A stretch of DNA of 39,568 nucleotides from Candidatus Fermentithermobacillaceae bacterium UBA3951 (lineage in GTDB: Bacteria; Bacillota; Sulfobacillia; Fermentithermobacillales; Fermentithermobacillaceae), in contig DGDN01000107.1 in assembly GCA_002385465.1 (NCBI GenBank), forward strand, positions 14,207 to 53,774, written 5' to 3'. The position numbers were made by a program, and so were the translations under genes. The notes under the pieces are model-generated. The model saw only the letters and a program-made list of their open reading frames with translations. It was not told the DNA's origin and did not search any database. How positions within the stretch are numbered: position 1 is the stretch's first letter; each line of letters starts with the position of its first letter. Shown here one piece after another: positions 1 to 7,935 of the stretch.

Positions 1-2
1 CC

Positions 3-419
3 ATGGACGAAGACGATCTCATCTACATCATGAGACATCCCGAGACTTGTGTCGTAACTGACGGTTGGAACGGCGTACCCGAGAAGGGCAAGACCCACCC
101 GAGGTCGGTGGGCACTTTCCCGAGAGTCATAGGTCATTATGCCAGGGTGAAGGGCGTAATCTCTATGGAGGAAGCCATCCGCAAGTGCACGTCGCTGCCT
201 GCCAAGAGACTGGGCCTTAGAGACCGCGGAATTCTTGCGCCCGGCTACTGGGCCGACCTTGTAGTCTTTGACCCCGAGGTCTTGATCGACAGGGCTACCT
301 ACGACAACCCGTGGCAGTACCCAGAAGGCATAGAATCGGTCTACGTAAACGGCGTGGCTGTCATCTTTGAAGGCGAGATGACGGGCGAAAGGCCAGGTAT
401 GGCTCTCCGTAGGAGCTAG
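3..419 (+). CDS. N-acyl-D-amino-acid deacylase family amidohydrolase, C-terminal part
   Basis: This is the 3' end of a gene cut by the left window edge; the ATG at 3 is internal, not a start. The 138 visible residues match the tail of D-aminoacylase/N-acyl-D-amino-acid deacylases. They include the 'THPRSVGTFPRVIGHY' segment, the 'SMEEAIRKCTSLPAKRLGLRDRG' type block (split here: SMEEAIRKCTS then LPAKRLGL), then 'GYWADLVVFDPE' and 'YPEGIESVYVNG', the composite beta-sandwich end of the amidohydrolase fold. The family is zinc-dependent and hydrolyses N-acyl-D-amino acids. The metal-binding N-terminal part is outside the window, so substrate and completeness cannot be judged. Dihydroorotase/hydantoinase relatives are less likely because of the HPR...GTFPR signature. 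Confidence 0.85.
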   Translation: MDEDDLIYIMRHPETCVVTDGWNGVPEKGKTHPRSVGTFPRVIGHYARVKGVISMEEAIRKCTSLPAKRLGLRDRGILAPGYWADLVVFDPEVLIDRATYDNPWQYPEGIESVYVNGVAVIFEGEMTGERPGMALRRS

Positions 420-498
420 AGTCCAAGCCGCGAGGTCTTGCGGCCTACTGTACCCGGTGCCCCGCCCGCGGAATATGACTCTAATGGGGTGATGGCTT

Positions 499-1584
499 AT
501 GAACATGACGGAGGTCCGGAAGGCGTTTTCTAAGGCCCTAAGTCGCGTCACCTTGCCGGAGATACTGCTCCCTTCACTGGTCATAGACGGTTTGCACGGG
601 GCTCTGGGCGCAGTACTCGCCATTAACGTATCGAGAAAGGTTCTCGAGTCTCCCGTGCCCCGGGGGGAAGTGGCGGGCGAAATGGTGCTTGTCGCTCTGT
701 TTGGGCTGCTTCTTGCACCAGCCATTTTGAGCGGGCTTTACTCCGTGAGCCGAGCAGTTGTTGTAAACGGGAGGGGCAAGTGGAGTGATTTCCGGTCGGG
801 ACTGTGGACCTACTGGTGGAGGCTGGTGGGCCTCGCACTCCTCGGTAGTCTCGCCGTCACGATTGGTGCGCTTATCCTCGGCGTCAAGGGGGCTGACATG
901 GGATTCGGCCAGCTCCCTGACTTCAACGAGCTCATGCGGTTCGATACGACCTATCCTCTTTTCGTGGTGCTCTACCTAGTTGGGCGGTATCTCGTGAGTC
1001 CCGTCGTACCTGCAATGGTAATTGAACAAACGCCCGCCGTTAAGGCAATTGAGCTGGGTACGAAGTTTGCGGCGCGCAATGCGTCTATCATGGTACCGGC
1101 TGTAGCTCTTGACCTCGTGGTTGCGTGGGTCTTGCAGTGGGCGGATGACGTCACGGGGAACCTTTTAGATGTACACTTTGGGTTCCAGTTCGGGAGGTTC
1201 CTCCCGAATCTCGCAGTCCTATTGCTTATGGCCCTCGTCTCGGCCTTCTTCAGGCTGCTATATCTCGGCATCTATTACGACAATCTTCCGAATCACCCGC
1301 TTCCTTTGTTTATCCCGGATAGTCCGGTGGGGGCCGGGCTGAGTGAAGACGCCGTGAGTCCTGAGGCCCCGCGGGAAACAGGCGGTGCCCCCGATGATGA
1401 GAAATCCGGAGGTCCCCAGGAAGTTGAAGGGGCAGAAGCTGCCGGAGACCCCGGCGAGAAAGAAGGGGCAGATACTGCCGGAGATCCCGCCGAAAAAGAA
1501 GGGACGGAAGAGCCTGGGGAAGCGGAGAAGCCGGCAATTGTACGCCCGAAGGAAGGGACAGTCGTACCGGAAAAGCCGGAGTAG
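499..1584 (+). CDS. six-helix membrane protein with acidic repetitive C-terminal tail
   Basis: A 361-residue protein not recognised by name. Hydrophobic segments lie at about residues 21-43, 60-88, 104-129, 152-175, 195-218 and 233-260, so the core is a six-helix integral membrane protein. It resembles in outline the glycerophosphoryl-diester/YciC-DUF975 type of bacterial membrane proteins (inference only). From about residue 275 the protein becomes a hydrophilic tail rich in Glu, Gly, Ala and Pro, with a 12-residue unit (EGAEAAGDPGEK / EGADTAGDPAEK) duplicated in tandem. The ATG at 499 has a GGGGTGAT ribosome site a few bases upstream. The gene stands alone between the amidohydrolase tail and a terminator. 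Function unknown; the tail is probably a disordered cytoplasmic or surface extension. Confidence 0.75.
   Translation: MNMTEVRKAFSKALSRVTLPEILLPSLVIDGLHGALGAVLAINVSRKVLESPVPRGEVAGEMVLVALFGLLLAPAILSGLYSVSRAVVVNGRGKWSDFRSGLWTYWWRLVGLALLGSLAVTIGALILGVKGADMGFGQLPDFNELMRFDTTYPLFVVLYLVGRYLVSPVVPAMVIEQTPAVKAIELGTKFAARNASIMVPAVALDLVVAWVLQWADDVTGNLLDVHFGFQFGRFLPNLAVLLLMALVSAFFRLLYLGIYYDNLPNHPLPLFIPDSPVGAGLSEDAVSPEAPRETGGAPDDEKSGGPQEVEGAEAAGDPGEKEGADTAGDPAEKEGTEEPGEAEKPAIVRPKEGTVVPEKPE
1426..1497 (+). repeat. 36-nt tandem duplication inside coding region
   Basis: Two adjacent 36-base units (1426-1461 and 1462-1497) differ at only a few positions. Each encodes 12 residues of the acidic tail of the membrane protein. 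Because the unit length is a multiple of three, the reading frame is kept. Confidence 0.85.
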
Positions 1585-1641
1585 CCTGTACGCCCCGGAA
1601 GGCCATAGCTCCGGGGGACCGCGATAGGAGAGAAAAGGAAA

Positions 1642-1676
1642 CGGCCCCGCTGGAGGGGCCGCTTCGTTTACGTTTT
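1642..1676. terminator. intrinsic terminator between convergent genes
   Basis: A perfect 7-bp stem CGGCCCC (1642-1648) / GGGGCCG (1655-1661) with a 6-base loop is followed by an interrupted T-rich tract (CTTCGTTTACGTTTT). It lies between the convergent membrane-protein gene (ends 1584) and the PLP-enzyme gene (ends 1747). An A-rich flank on the left makes it a possible bidirectional terminator. Confidence 0.7.
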
Positions 1677-1746
1677 ACTCTTAGACCACACTCTCAGGCG
1701 GCGTCCTTCACTGTCCCTATCCCGTATTTTCCGGGATGCGGCGAAC

Positions 1747-3210
1747 TTAGCTCAGGAACCCGGAGTGCTTTCCTATGATCTCCATGAGCGCCACGAGGCC
1801 CTTGACAGCCAGTCTCATCTTGTCGGGGATGAGGTTGCCTTCGTTGTCCGAAGTGCCCTGTCCAGGTGAGATGAAGATGTTGCCGTCGTAGGCGATGGTG
1901 GCGATAATGCCCATCTGAGCCAGTCCGACCTGGATGAGGTGGGATCCGGCATACATGTCTTCGATGGAGAAGATGGGGAAGCCCATTCCGTCTTTCCAGG
2001 TCTTCTCGTAGTTGACCTCGACGGTCGAGCTGTTATACGACTTGGAGATCAAGAGCCCCTCTCTCAGTTTCGGGCTCGCTTTTTCGAACTCGGATGTTAC
2101 AATTTCGTACAGCTCGTCGACCTGGCCGGTGTACATCTCAGGATTGTCCCTGAGGTCCTTGAGGACTGCGACTTGCGTGAGCAGCGCTTCCTTGCCCGGG
2201 TCCATGGTCACGTATTGGGCTTTTCCGTAAGATGCGGTGGTGCCGTACCTATCTCCGTGCATGCCCAGGGCGCGCCTTACGTTGACCATCACATCTTCGC
2301 GGCCGATCACAAGACCAGAGGTCGAGGACCCGGTGGCTTTGTCCATGCTGTAGACGACGGCTGAAGCGCCGGACTTGGTGATGTCGTGTCCCACAAACGG
2401 AAGGCCCCACGCGTTGTCAACAACGTAAGGTACGTTGAGTTTGGCCGCGAGGTCGCCTATCCCTTTTTGTACGACGGCGGCTCCGTCAGGCGTCTTGGCC
2501 GCGTAGCCGTAACCGGGGGTGTCGTAACCGAGTGACGAAAACCCTACAACCAAAGGTCCGTGCAACTGGGCGGCTTCTTCCATGGCCTTAACCGTACCCT
2601 CGGCATCGACCTCGGTAAGCAGCGGGACCGGCCAATACTTTATGCCGTGGTTGGGGTATTTGCCGCCCTTCATGGGTACGACTACCACATCGAGGTTCTC
2701 CAGACGCTTTCCGGCGAACCCGAACTCGCCGGGCGTAGATCCTCTCTCGGAGATCATCTCTTTGTACTTGGGCGGGAAGGGCCTACCGTAGCCTGCCTGG
2801 TGGTGCATGTGCTTCTCGTAGGGGACGAGATAACGAGCGCGATAGTTGTCGCCGCGTCCCGTCATGGGCGCTGCAAACAGGGTGTCGAACGTCACCCACA
2901 GTCCGCCTTCGCAGGTGTTTACCGGGCAGACGTCGTAATCGTCGCCGTATACGCTCTTTACGATATCGCGTATCTCATCAACCAGTCTCGCAAGCGGAAT
3001 GACCTTGGTGAGGCCTTCCTGTAAGGCTTTCCGGACATTTTCCCTCGCAGGCGCCGGGCACCCCGAGATCGCTCCGGTAAGCCCGATGTTTCCCTTGAGG
3101 TCTCCAACAATGCCCAGGTCTTCTGCGGCTTTTTTGGCTTCGGCGTAGATCTTCTGGGCGTTGGCCTGTAAGTGTTTGTACATCTGGAACTTGTACTTGA
3201 ACTCAGGCAC
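1747..3210 (-). CDS. PLP-dependent fold-type I enzyme of unknown specificity
   Basis: A 487-residue protein that looks like an aspartate-aminotransferase-superfamily (fold-type I) PLP enzyme. 'VVDNAWGLPFVG' (Asp about 265) fits the residue contacting the pyridine nitrogen, and 'VVYSMDKATGSSTSG' (Lys about 291) fits the Schiff-base lysine. I cannot assign it to a named family; it is not a typical tryptophanase, SelA or class I aminotransferase. The GTG start at 3210 is supported by a GAGGAGG ribosome site 7 bases upstream. It lies 30 bases downstream of a small partner gene and divergent from the B12 mutase operon. I therefore infer that it acts on the substrate or product of that mutase, for example as a lyase, thiolase-like or aminotransferase step. 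Reaction unknown. Confidence 0.75.
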   Translation of the reverse strand: MPEFKYKFQMYKHLQANAQKIYAEAKKAAEDLGIVGDLKGNIGLTGAISGCPAPARENVRKALQEGLTKVIPLARLVDEIRDIVKSVYGDDYDVCPVNTCEGGLWVTFDTLFAAPMTGRGDNYRARYLVPYEKHMHHQAGYGRPFPPKYKEMISERGSTPGEFGFAGKRLENLDVVVVPMKGGKYPNHGIKYWPVPLLTEVDAEGTVKAMEEAAQLHGPLVVGFSSLGYDTPGYGYAAKTPDGAAVVQKGIGDLAAKLNVPYVVDNAWGLPFVGHDITKSGASAVVYSMDKATGSSTSGLVIGREDVMVNVRRALGMHGDRYGTTASYGKAQYVTMDPGKEALLTQVAVLKDLRDNPEMYTGQVDELYEIVTSEFEKASPKLREGLLISKSYNSSTVEVNYEKTWKDGMGFPIFSIEDMYAGSHLIQVGLAQMGIIATIAYDGNIFISPGQGTSDNEGNLIPDKMRLAVKGLVALMEIIGKHSGFLS

Positions 3211-3240
3211 TACGGTTCCTCCTCTCGAATTCCGGTCTCG

Positions 3241-3675
3241 TTAAGACCGCATGAGAAACGTTACTTTAGAGTTAAGTGAGATGCCTCTCTCCTCGCCTGA
3301 ACGGAGGTCGCCCCTTGCCACGATATTCATGTGGTTGGGGAAGTGGCTCATGTCGAACCCTACAAGCTCGGCAATCTCCTCACCGTCGACAAAGAGCTTG
3401 TCGCCCGCCAAGAGGACACCGCCTGACTGGAACTCCACAAAGGCCAGATAGGCGATGGCTCCGACCCGGTCTCCGGGGGAGACTGCCTCCGGCGTCAGGA
3501 TAAGCTCGTGCACTTCGCCCTTGGACACGGCTCTCGAGGGCTGAGGGATAAGCTCGAGTCCTCTATCGGCCACGGTTCCCCTCAGGACGGCAACCACCAC
3601 GCCTTCCAGAGGCACTTTGTCCGCGTAGGCATTGGACGTGACTTTCTTGGTTGTGTATGGGTCGTTCTTTGCCAC
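3241..3675 (-). CDS. small beta-rich conserved protein (DUF6917-like), partner of the PLP enzyme
   Basis: A 144-residue soluble protein with alternating short hydrophobic stretches typical of an all-beta fold and no cysteine or metal motif. The C-terminal half contains 'GFDMSHFPNHMNIVARGD', and it ends 'KVTFLMRS'. I recall similar proteins under the label DUF6917, but this is from memory and has no functional meaning. The GTG start at 3675 has GGAGAGGTGAG upstream. It is the first gene of a two-gene minus-strand transcript with the PLP enzyme, 30 bases apart. It reads away from the mutase operon across a short divergent promoter region. It could be a non-catalytic subunit or chaperone of the PLP enzyme (inference). 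Confidence 0.7.
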   Translation of the reverse strand: MAKNDPYTTKKVTSNAYADKVPLEGVVVAVLRGTVADRGLELIPQPSRAVSKGEVHELILTPEAVSPGDRVGAIAYLAFVEFQSGGVLLAGDKLFVDGEEIAELVGFDMSHFPNHMNIVARGDLRSGEERGISLNSKVTFLMRS

Positions 3676-3718
3676 ATTCTCACCTCTCCGGGCGCCTCAT
3701 GTTGTGTTCGGCGACGAT

Positions 3719-3734
3719 TGAGTGATATCATTCA
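3719..3734. promoter_or_regulatory. candidate operator in divergent promoter region
   Basis: A 16-bp interrupted palindrome TGAGTGATATCATTCA (one mismatched pair, perfect 8-bp core TGATATCA) lies in the roughly 95-bp region between the divergent genes at 3675 and 3770. It is placed where an autoregulator such as the adjacent FCD protein could control both directions. Binding is inference. Confidence 0.45.
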
Positions 3735-3769
3735 TGTGACCTATTCACCACTGATGAGCAGATCCCTTC

Positions 3770-4591
3770 ATGTCGACGAAGATAATCTGCGACTTTCTGT
3801 GGGAGGTGACGAACATCTCTTCGTATCAAAGCGATAATGCGTATCTCGCAGCCCTTCATGTAGTTGCAGAGTCGGAGGCTCCCGTAGGGGCGTGGTACTT
3901 GAGGAGGGCCCTGTCGGAAAGGGGTATCCGGGTTTCCGAAGCGACATGCGGAAGGCTCCTCAGGATGATGGAAGACGCGGGCCACGTTGAGGCCAAGAGC
4001 CGGAAAGGAAGAGTAGCCACCGCCAGGGGCCAGCGTGTGCTCCAGGAGTGGCAGGAAAGGCTCAAGCGTGACAGGAGCCAGGTTGCCTTTGTACAGAGCC
4101 TCAAGGTACACAACCCTGAAGAGTTGATCGACGTCTTGATTGCCAGGAGGGCACTGGAAGGCGAGGCTTCGGCCCTCGCTGCCGAAAACGCAACACCCGA
4201 AGAGATTGGACGGTTGCGCAATATCATAAAGGCGCACGAAGAGGCTCTGGCAGCCATGAGCTCGGGTGCAGAAGAAAACACCGACTTCCACTTGACTTTG
4301 GCGGAATCCAGCAGGAACAAAGTGATTGTGGCCGCTCTGGATGTCATCTACCGGCACCCCGATGTCATGACTTCCCTCGAATACATAAGGGCCCACGCCG
4401 GATCCCAGATGGCCGCAGACCACAACCCCATAATCAAAGCCGTAGCACAGAGGGACCCACATGCTGCGCGTGAAGCCATGATCCAACACATAAACAACGT
4501 GATAGAGGACGTGAAAACGTACCTCCGAGCGTTGGCGTCGGAGGGGGAATCAGGACTTGACGGCAAGAGAGAAAATCCTGGACGCGTGTGA
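3770..4591 (+). CDS. FCD-domain transcriptional regulator with atypical N-terminal winged helix
   Basis: A 273-residue regulator. Residues from about 105 to 250 look like an FCD ligand-binding domain, the all-helical domain of FadR/GntR regulators. It begins 'LIDVLIARRALEGEASALAA' and has later His-containing helices ('FHLTLAES', 'DHNPIIKAVAQRDPHAAREAM', where the D and H residues usually bind metal). The N-terminus is not the usual GntR winged helix. 'YLRRALSERGIRVSEATCGR' followed by 'LLRMMEDAGHVEAK' resembles the RNase R/NrpR-type winged helix instead. The ATG at 3770 lacks a strong SD, and an in-frame GTG at 3806 is an alternative. It is the first gene of a tightly overlapping operon with the mutase genes and probably senses a carboxylate or amino acid intermediate of that pathway. 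Confidence 0.75.
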   Translation: MSTKIICDFLWEVTNISSYQSDNAYLAALHVVAESEAPVGAWYLRRALSERGIRVSEATCGRLLRMMEDAGHVEAKSRKGRVATARGQRVLQEWQERLKRDRSQVAFVQSLKVHNPEELIDVLIARRALEGEASALAAENATPEEIGRLRNIIKAHEEALAAMSSGAEENTDFHLTLAESSRNKVIVAALDVIYRHPDVMTSLEYIRAHAGSQMAADHNPIIKAVAQRDPHAAREAMIQHINNVIEDVKTYLRALASEGESGLDGKRENPGRV

Positions 4592-4793
4592 CATCGAGAC
4601 CTTCTTTGTGTGCAAAGACGCCGAAGAAGGGAAAAGATTGGGACTGGCCCTTATGAAAGAACTCGGGTTTGCCGATGCGGATGTGGTGTTCTCTGAGATG
4701 GCAGGACCCGGCGCCCGCGTGAGGGTCAGGGGGTATGTGAACCGTCCGGGCAGCACCTACACCTGGCGGCATGAAGGGGGGCACCGTCAGTGA
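4557..4793 (+). CDS. small aminomutase dimerisation-domain protein (OAM-dimer-like)
   Basis: A 78-residue protein. Residues 20-65 ('DAEEGKRLGLALMKELGFAD', 'ADVVFSEMAGPGARVRVRGY') match in pattern the segment that precedes the B12 domain in D-ornithine 4,5-aminomutase OraE and lysine 5,6-aminomutase KamE (the dimerisation domain). In those enzymes it is fused to the Rossmann domain; here it is a separate gene. The TTG start at 4557 has GGAGGGGG about 9 bases upstream. The gene overlaps the regulator by 35 bases. Its stop overlaps the next gene's start as GTGA, so the two are translationally coupled, which supports a subunit relationship. The assignment relies on recalled family sequences and is moderate. 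Confidence 0.65.
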   Translation: MTAREKILDACDIETFFVCKDAEEGKRLGLALMKELGFADADVVFSEMAGPGARVRVRGYVNRPGSTYTWRHEGGHRQ

Positions 4794-6613
4794 CCGCTCA
4801 AACCAGTCGGAATATCCTCATCGTGCCCCTGGACCCCGTCCACGATGTGGGCGCGAAACTCATCGCGAGGACCCTACGGGAGAGGGGACACTCCGTGACG
4901 CTCCTCCAGCCCGACCTTTCCGTCGAAGAGGTAATTTCGAGGGCACGCCGGCTCTCACCTGACTTCATAATGGTAAGCCGCACAATCAGCTACGATACGC
5001 CTGAGCTCCTTGCGAAGTTCGCGGATATGTGCGATGCCGCGGGAATTAGGTCCCATGCCAAACTTGTCGTGGGCGGCATGAGCATACGCAAGGAGATGGC
5101 CCAGGAACTCGGTTTTGACGCCGGCTTCGGACCCCAAACCACTCTGGAAGAAGTGGCCGATTACGTTGACGGGAAGGCCCACCTCTCTCAAGAAGCCACC
5201 TACGGCGGCACAAAACCGGACCTTACTCGGGGCTACAAGTACGACTTCGTAGATCGCGAGATCGGAGAGCTCTGCGTGAGCATTGCCCGGAGGCTCATTG
5301 ATTGGGCTTCGGCACGGACGAGCCCCGGCATCGAAAGGGCAAAGCTCCGGGTGAAGATCGAAGAAGCGCGGCTCTCCGGCGACGTTTCGTCGGTGAACGA
5401 CTTAAGGGGCAAATACAGCGCCCTCACGGGAGGCGACGTCCGTAAGTGGTACGAAAGCGGCCAGCCCATACCGCATACCAGGCCGCTTACACCAAACGAA
5501 GCCGCGGCGATTGAGAATATGGGTAGTGACGTCCCGGTCCCCCTTGTCTCACAGAAACCCCTGGAACCTGTGAACGTCATAGTGCAATACGGCACCGGAT
5601 GTCCGGTCATGGACGCGTACCATATCGAGCTTTCGCTTGCCTGGGGCGCCAAAGGCGCGGTCCACTTCGACCCGTCGTGGGGGGCGAGGACCGAGGGCCT
5701 TGCCGAGGGCACTTTGAGCCACCAGCACGACGGGACAGTGCTTACCCTTGAGAACCTGAAGCTCCTGAAGCGCGCCATCCACCCGGCTGCCCTTTGGCAA
5801 GTCAGGGCCCACAGGGGTCTAAACACCCCCGAAACCGTGGTGTTGGCTCACCTCGCGGGAGCCGACCTTACCAAGATCAACATAGTCTACGGCAGCCTGG
5901 GAGCAGGCACCGATCCCGCGAGACTGGCAGTTGACGGAGTGGAATGCCTCCGCCTCGCTGCTTCCTTCGGGCTCCCGTACGACGTGGTGACCAACGAGGA
6001 ACTTTGCGGCGTACCTGCGAGGAAAGCTTTCGCCGGGATGCTGGTTGTCGCTACCGCCGGCGTACTCTTGGGCGGGCGACCGATCTTGCAGCCCCTTTTC
6101 GCCGACTCTCCGGAGGCCATGGTGTCCGGGTTTACCGAGGATAACCTCGTGGATTTCAATGCCGCCAAGATGCTTGCCCTAAAGAGCATCATAAACGCCC
6201 CCATATGGCCGGGTGCTCCGGTAGGGTTCATGACCCAGACTCAAGATAGGTGTCAGTCATCGACGATGACGGCCCTGCACGCTGCGCTTGCCCTGGGACT
6301 TGGTGCGGAAGCCGTAACCATAGCGTCGTCCGACGAAGCTTATGCCGGTGGTCCGATCTCGGCTCAGGCAAGGGTCGACACTCTGAAGTCGGTAGCCGCA
6401 TCCCTTAAGTTCTTTGGCTCGACTCGAATCTCTCCTACGCCCCGCGCAGAAGAGATGGCGGAAGGTCTCAAGAAAGGGATACTGGAGACTCTCGAGCGCG
6501 TCTACGAGAGAGGCGATTTCGTGGCTGCTCTCTATGAGGGACTCCTTGGAGACAGGGAAGATGGAGCCTATCCGGGCAGGGCAGGTAGGGATACCGTCAC
6601 CGTCCGGCAATAA
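4790..6613 (+). CDS. adenosylcobalamin-dependent mutase: B12-binding domain fused to TIM barrel
   Basis: A 607-residue protein. Residues about 8-127 are a B12-binding Rossmann domain: 'DPVHDVGAKLIA' carries the axial His18 and Gly21, followed by 'LVVGGMSIRKEMAQELGFDA' and 'GFGPQTTLEEVADYV', very like KamE/OraE. Residues about 260-560 look like the TIM barrel of the glutamate mutase/aminomutase superfamily ('VNVIVQYGTGCPVMDAYHIE', 'FMTQTQDRCQSSTMTALHAA', 'EAVTIASSDEAYAGG'). The order is B12 domain first, the reverse of OraE. The usual PLP-binding lysine position after DxHxxG is not a lysine here, so PLP dependence is uncertain. The GTG start at 4790 has AAGGGGGG upstream and overlaps the preceding stop. 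Predicted role: radical rearrangement of an amino or carboxylic acid in fermentation. Substrate unknown. Confidence 0.75.
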   Translation: MTAQTSRNILIVPLDPVHDVGAKLIARTLRERGHSVTLLQPDLSVEEVISRARRLSPDFIMVSRTISYDTPELLAKFADMCDAAGIRSHAKLVVGGMSIRKEMAQELGFDAGFGPQTTLEEVADYVDGKAHLSQEATYGGTKPDLTRGYKYDFVDREIGELCVSIARRLIDWASARTSPGIERAKLRVKIEEARLSGDVSSVNDLRGKYSALTGGDVRKWYESGQPIPHTRPLTPNEAAAIENMGSDVPVPLVSQKPLEPVNVIVQYGTGCPVMDAYHIELSLAWGAKGAVHFDPSWGARTEGLAEGTLSHQHDGTVLTLENLKLLKRAIHPAALWQVRAHRGLNTPETVVLAHLAGADLTKINIVYGSLGAGTDPARLAVDGVECLRLAASFGLPYDVVTNEELCGVPARKAFAGMLVVATAGVLLGGRPILQPLFADSPEAMVSGFTEDNLVDFNAAKMLALKSIINAPIWPGAPVGFMTQTQDRCQSSTMTALHAALALGLGAEAVTIASSDEAYAGGPISAQARVDTLKSVAASLKFFGSTRISPTPRAEEMAEGLKKGILETLERVYERGDFVAALYEGLLGDREDGAYPGRAGRDTVTVRQ

Positions 6614-7898
6614 GTCATGGTTGGCACCGAGAGTGCGTGCGGAAGGTGGCCTCGAGCCGTTGAGTAGGACCCTGGGCATAGCAGGAACTGCAAAGAACAC
6701 CGGTAAGACCACCACCTTACAGGCGGTGGTCCGTTTTCTGCGTGAGTCGCGATCCGGCGTGTATCTCACGAGCATCGGGTACGACGGCGAAGAAGTCGAC
6801 ACCGTTACAGGGCTCCCCAAGCCGAAGGTTGTCGTCGAGGAAGGCGACATGGTTGCCACGGCTCTTTCATTCCTGAAATCGTCGCCCGCCAGGTTCACGC
6901 GGCTGGAGTATACAGGCGTAGACTGCGCGCTGGGGCCAGTGTACTCGGGGGTAGCCACCAGCCCCGGCAGGGTGGTCTTGGCGGGGCCCCTGAGCACGAA
7001 AGATGTTGCCACCGTGCTGCAGGGCGCGCCTTCAGACCGGGTCGTATTGCTGGACGGCGCGTTCTCCAGACTTGCGCCTATGGTGTTGGCAGACGCCCTC
7101 ATTCTGGCTACGGGAGCCTCAAGGTCGCCCGATCCGCGGCGTATAGCTGCCGAGATGGAGGCTCTTTCCGCCGTATTTGGACTTCCCGAGCACGTAAGTC
7201 GTGCCACTCACGGAAACGAAGTTCCTGAAGAGGAATGGATTCCCAAAGACTCGGACTTACTGACTTTCTCAGAGGGCCTTTATGTGGGAGGGCAGGATTT
7301 GGACGTTGCCGTGCGCATAGCGGGGGTGCTGGGAGTTGGCCCTTCCCGGATTGCCCCAAGTCCTTTCTCGTCAACAGGAGCCGTGTCCCGCGAAACACCC
7401 TGCAAGAGAACACCCGAAAAAGAGGAAGCGCGGCCTGCCGTGGCGGTGCAGATAGACGGAGTAGTTAACCCCACCGTGTTCTTGTCCATGGCCGAAAAAA
7501 TCGGGGCAGTGCTTACCGGAAATTCACGGCGCTTTCCCTCCGAAAATGGAGGCGACTCCGCTCCCGGACTCCCGGTAGAGTTCGTCCTGGGTCATCCCGT
7601 GCACCTTCTTCTCTCGGGAGACATAGCCGAGTGGGTGGGAGCCCTGGAAAAAACACGAAGCATGGGATTTCGCGTGAGCCTCAAGCGCCGGACTGACCTT
7701 CTGGGGTTCACCGTGAACCCATTTCGCCCAGAATACGACCCGATAAGGAACGCCTACACCGCCCTTTATGTGGACGCGGGGGCGTACCTCAAGGATATCC
7801 GGAGTATGACAAAGGTGCGCTGCACGGACATAGTCTATGAAGGGACTCACGCCCTGGAGTCCTGGCTTGTTGAAGAAGGGTTGGCCGGTTCAATATGA
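6561..7898 (+). CDS. KamB-like P-loop protein, predicted aminomutase reactivase
   Basis: A protein of about 445 residues. A P-loop (GTAKNTGKTT, about residues 42-51) follows 'SRTLGIA'. The block 'LTSIGYDGEEVDTVTG' / 'LPKPKVVVEEGDMVATAL' and 'RVVLLDGAFSRLAPMVLADA' strongly resembles KamB, described as the reactivase subunit of lysine 5,6-aminomutase. Such proteins exchange damaged cobalamin using ATP. The ATG at 6561 is chosen because GGAG lies 9 bases upstream; it overlaps the mutase by 53 bases. In-frame GTG 6633 and TTG 6660, which would remove the overlap, are alternatives. An upstream ATG at 6414 is less likely. As the last gene of the mutase operon, its presence supports real B12-dependent turnover. 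Confidence 0.75.
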   Translation: MEPIRAGQVGIPSPSGNKSWLAPRVRAEGGLEPLSRTLGIAGTAKNTGKTTTLQAVVRFLRESRSGVYLTSIGYDGEEVDTVTGLPKPKVVVEEGDMVATALSFLKSSPARFTRLEYTGVDCALGPVYSGVATSPGRVVLAGPLSTKDVATVLQGAPSDRVVLLDGAFSRLAPMVLADALILATGASRSPDPRRIAAEMEALSAVFGLPEHVSRATHGNEVPEEEWIPKDSDLLTFSEGLYVGGQDLDVAVRIAGVLGVGPSRIAPSPFSSTGAVSRETPCKRTPEKEEARPAVAVQIDGVVNPTVFLSMAEKIGAVLTGNSRRFPSENGGDSAPGLPVEFVLGHPVHLLLSGDIAEWVGALEKTRSMGFRVSLKRRTDLLGFTVNPFRPEYDPIRNAYTALYVDAGAYLKDIRSMTKVRCTDIVYEGTHALESWLVEEGLAGSI

Positions 7899-7935
7899 CG
7901 GCCGGTCACTGTCGAGAACGCCCCGGGGAAGGCCT

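Noticed and set aside
1385..1627. Overlapping 80-codon ORF in another frame of the membrane-protein tail
   Set aside because: It is a shadow produced by the repeat-rich GC-skewed tail and lacks a ribosome site.
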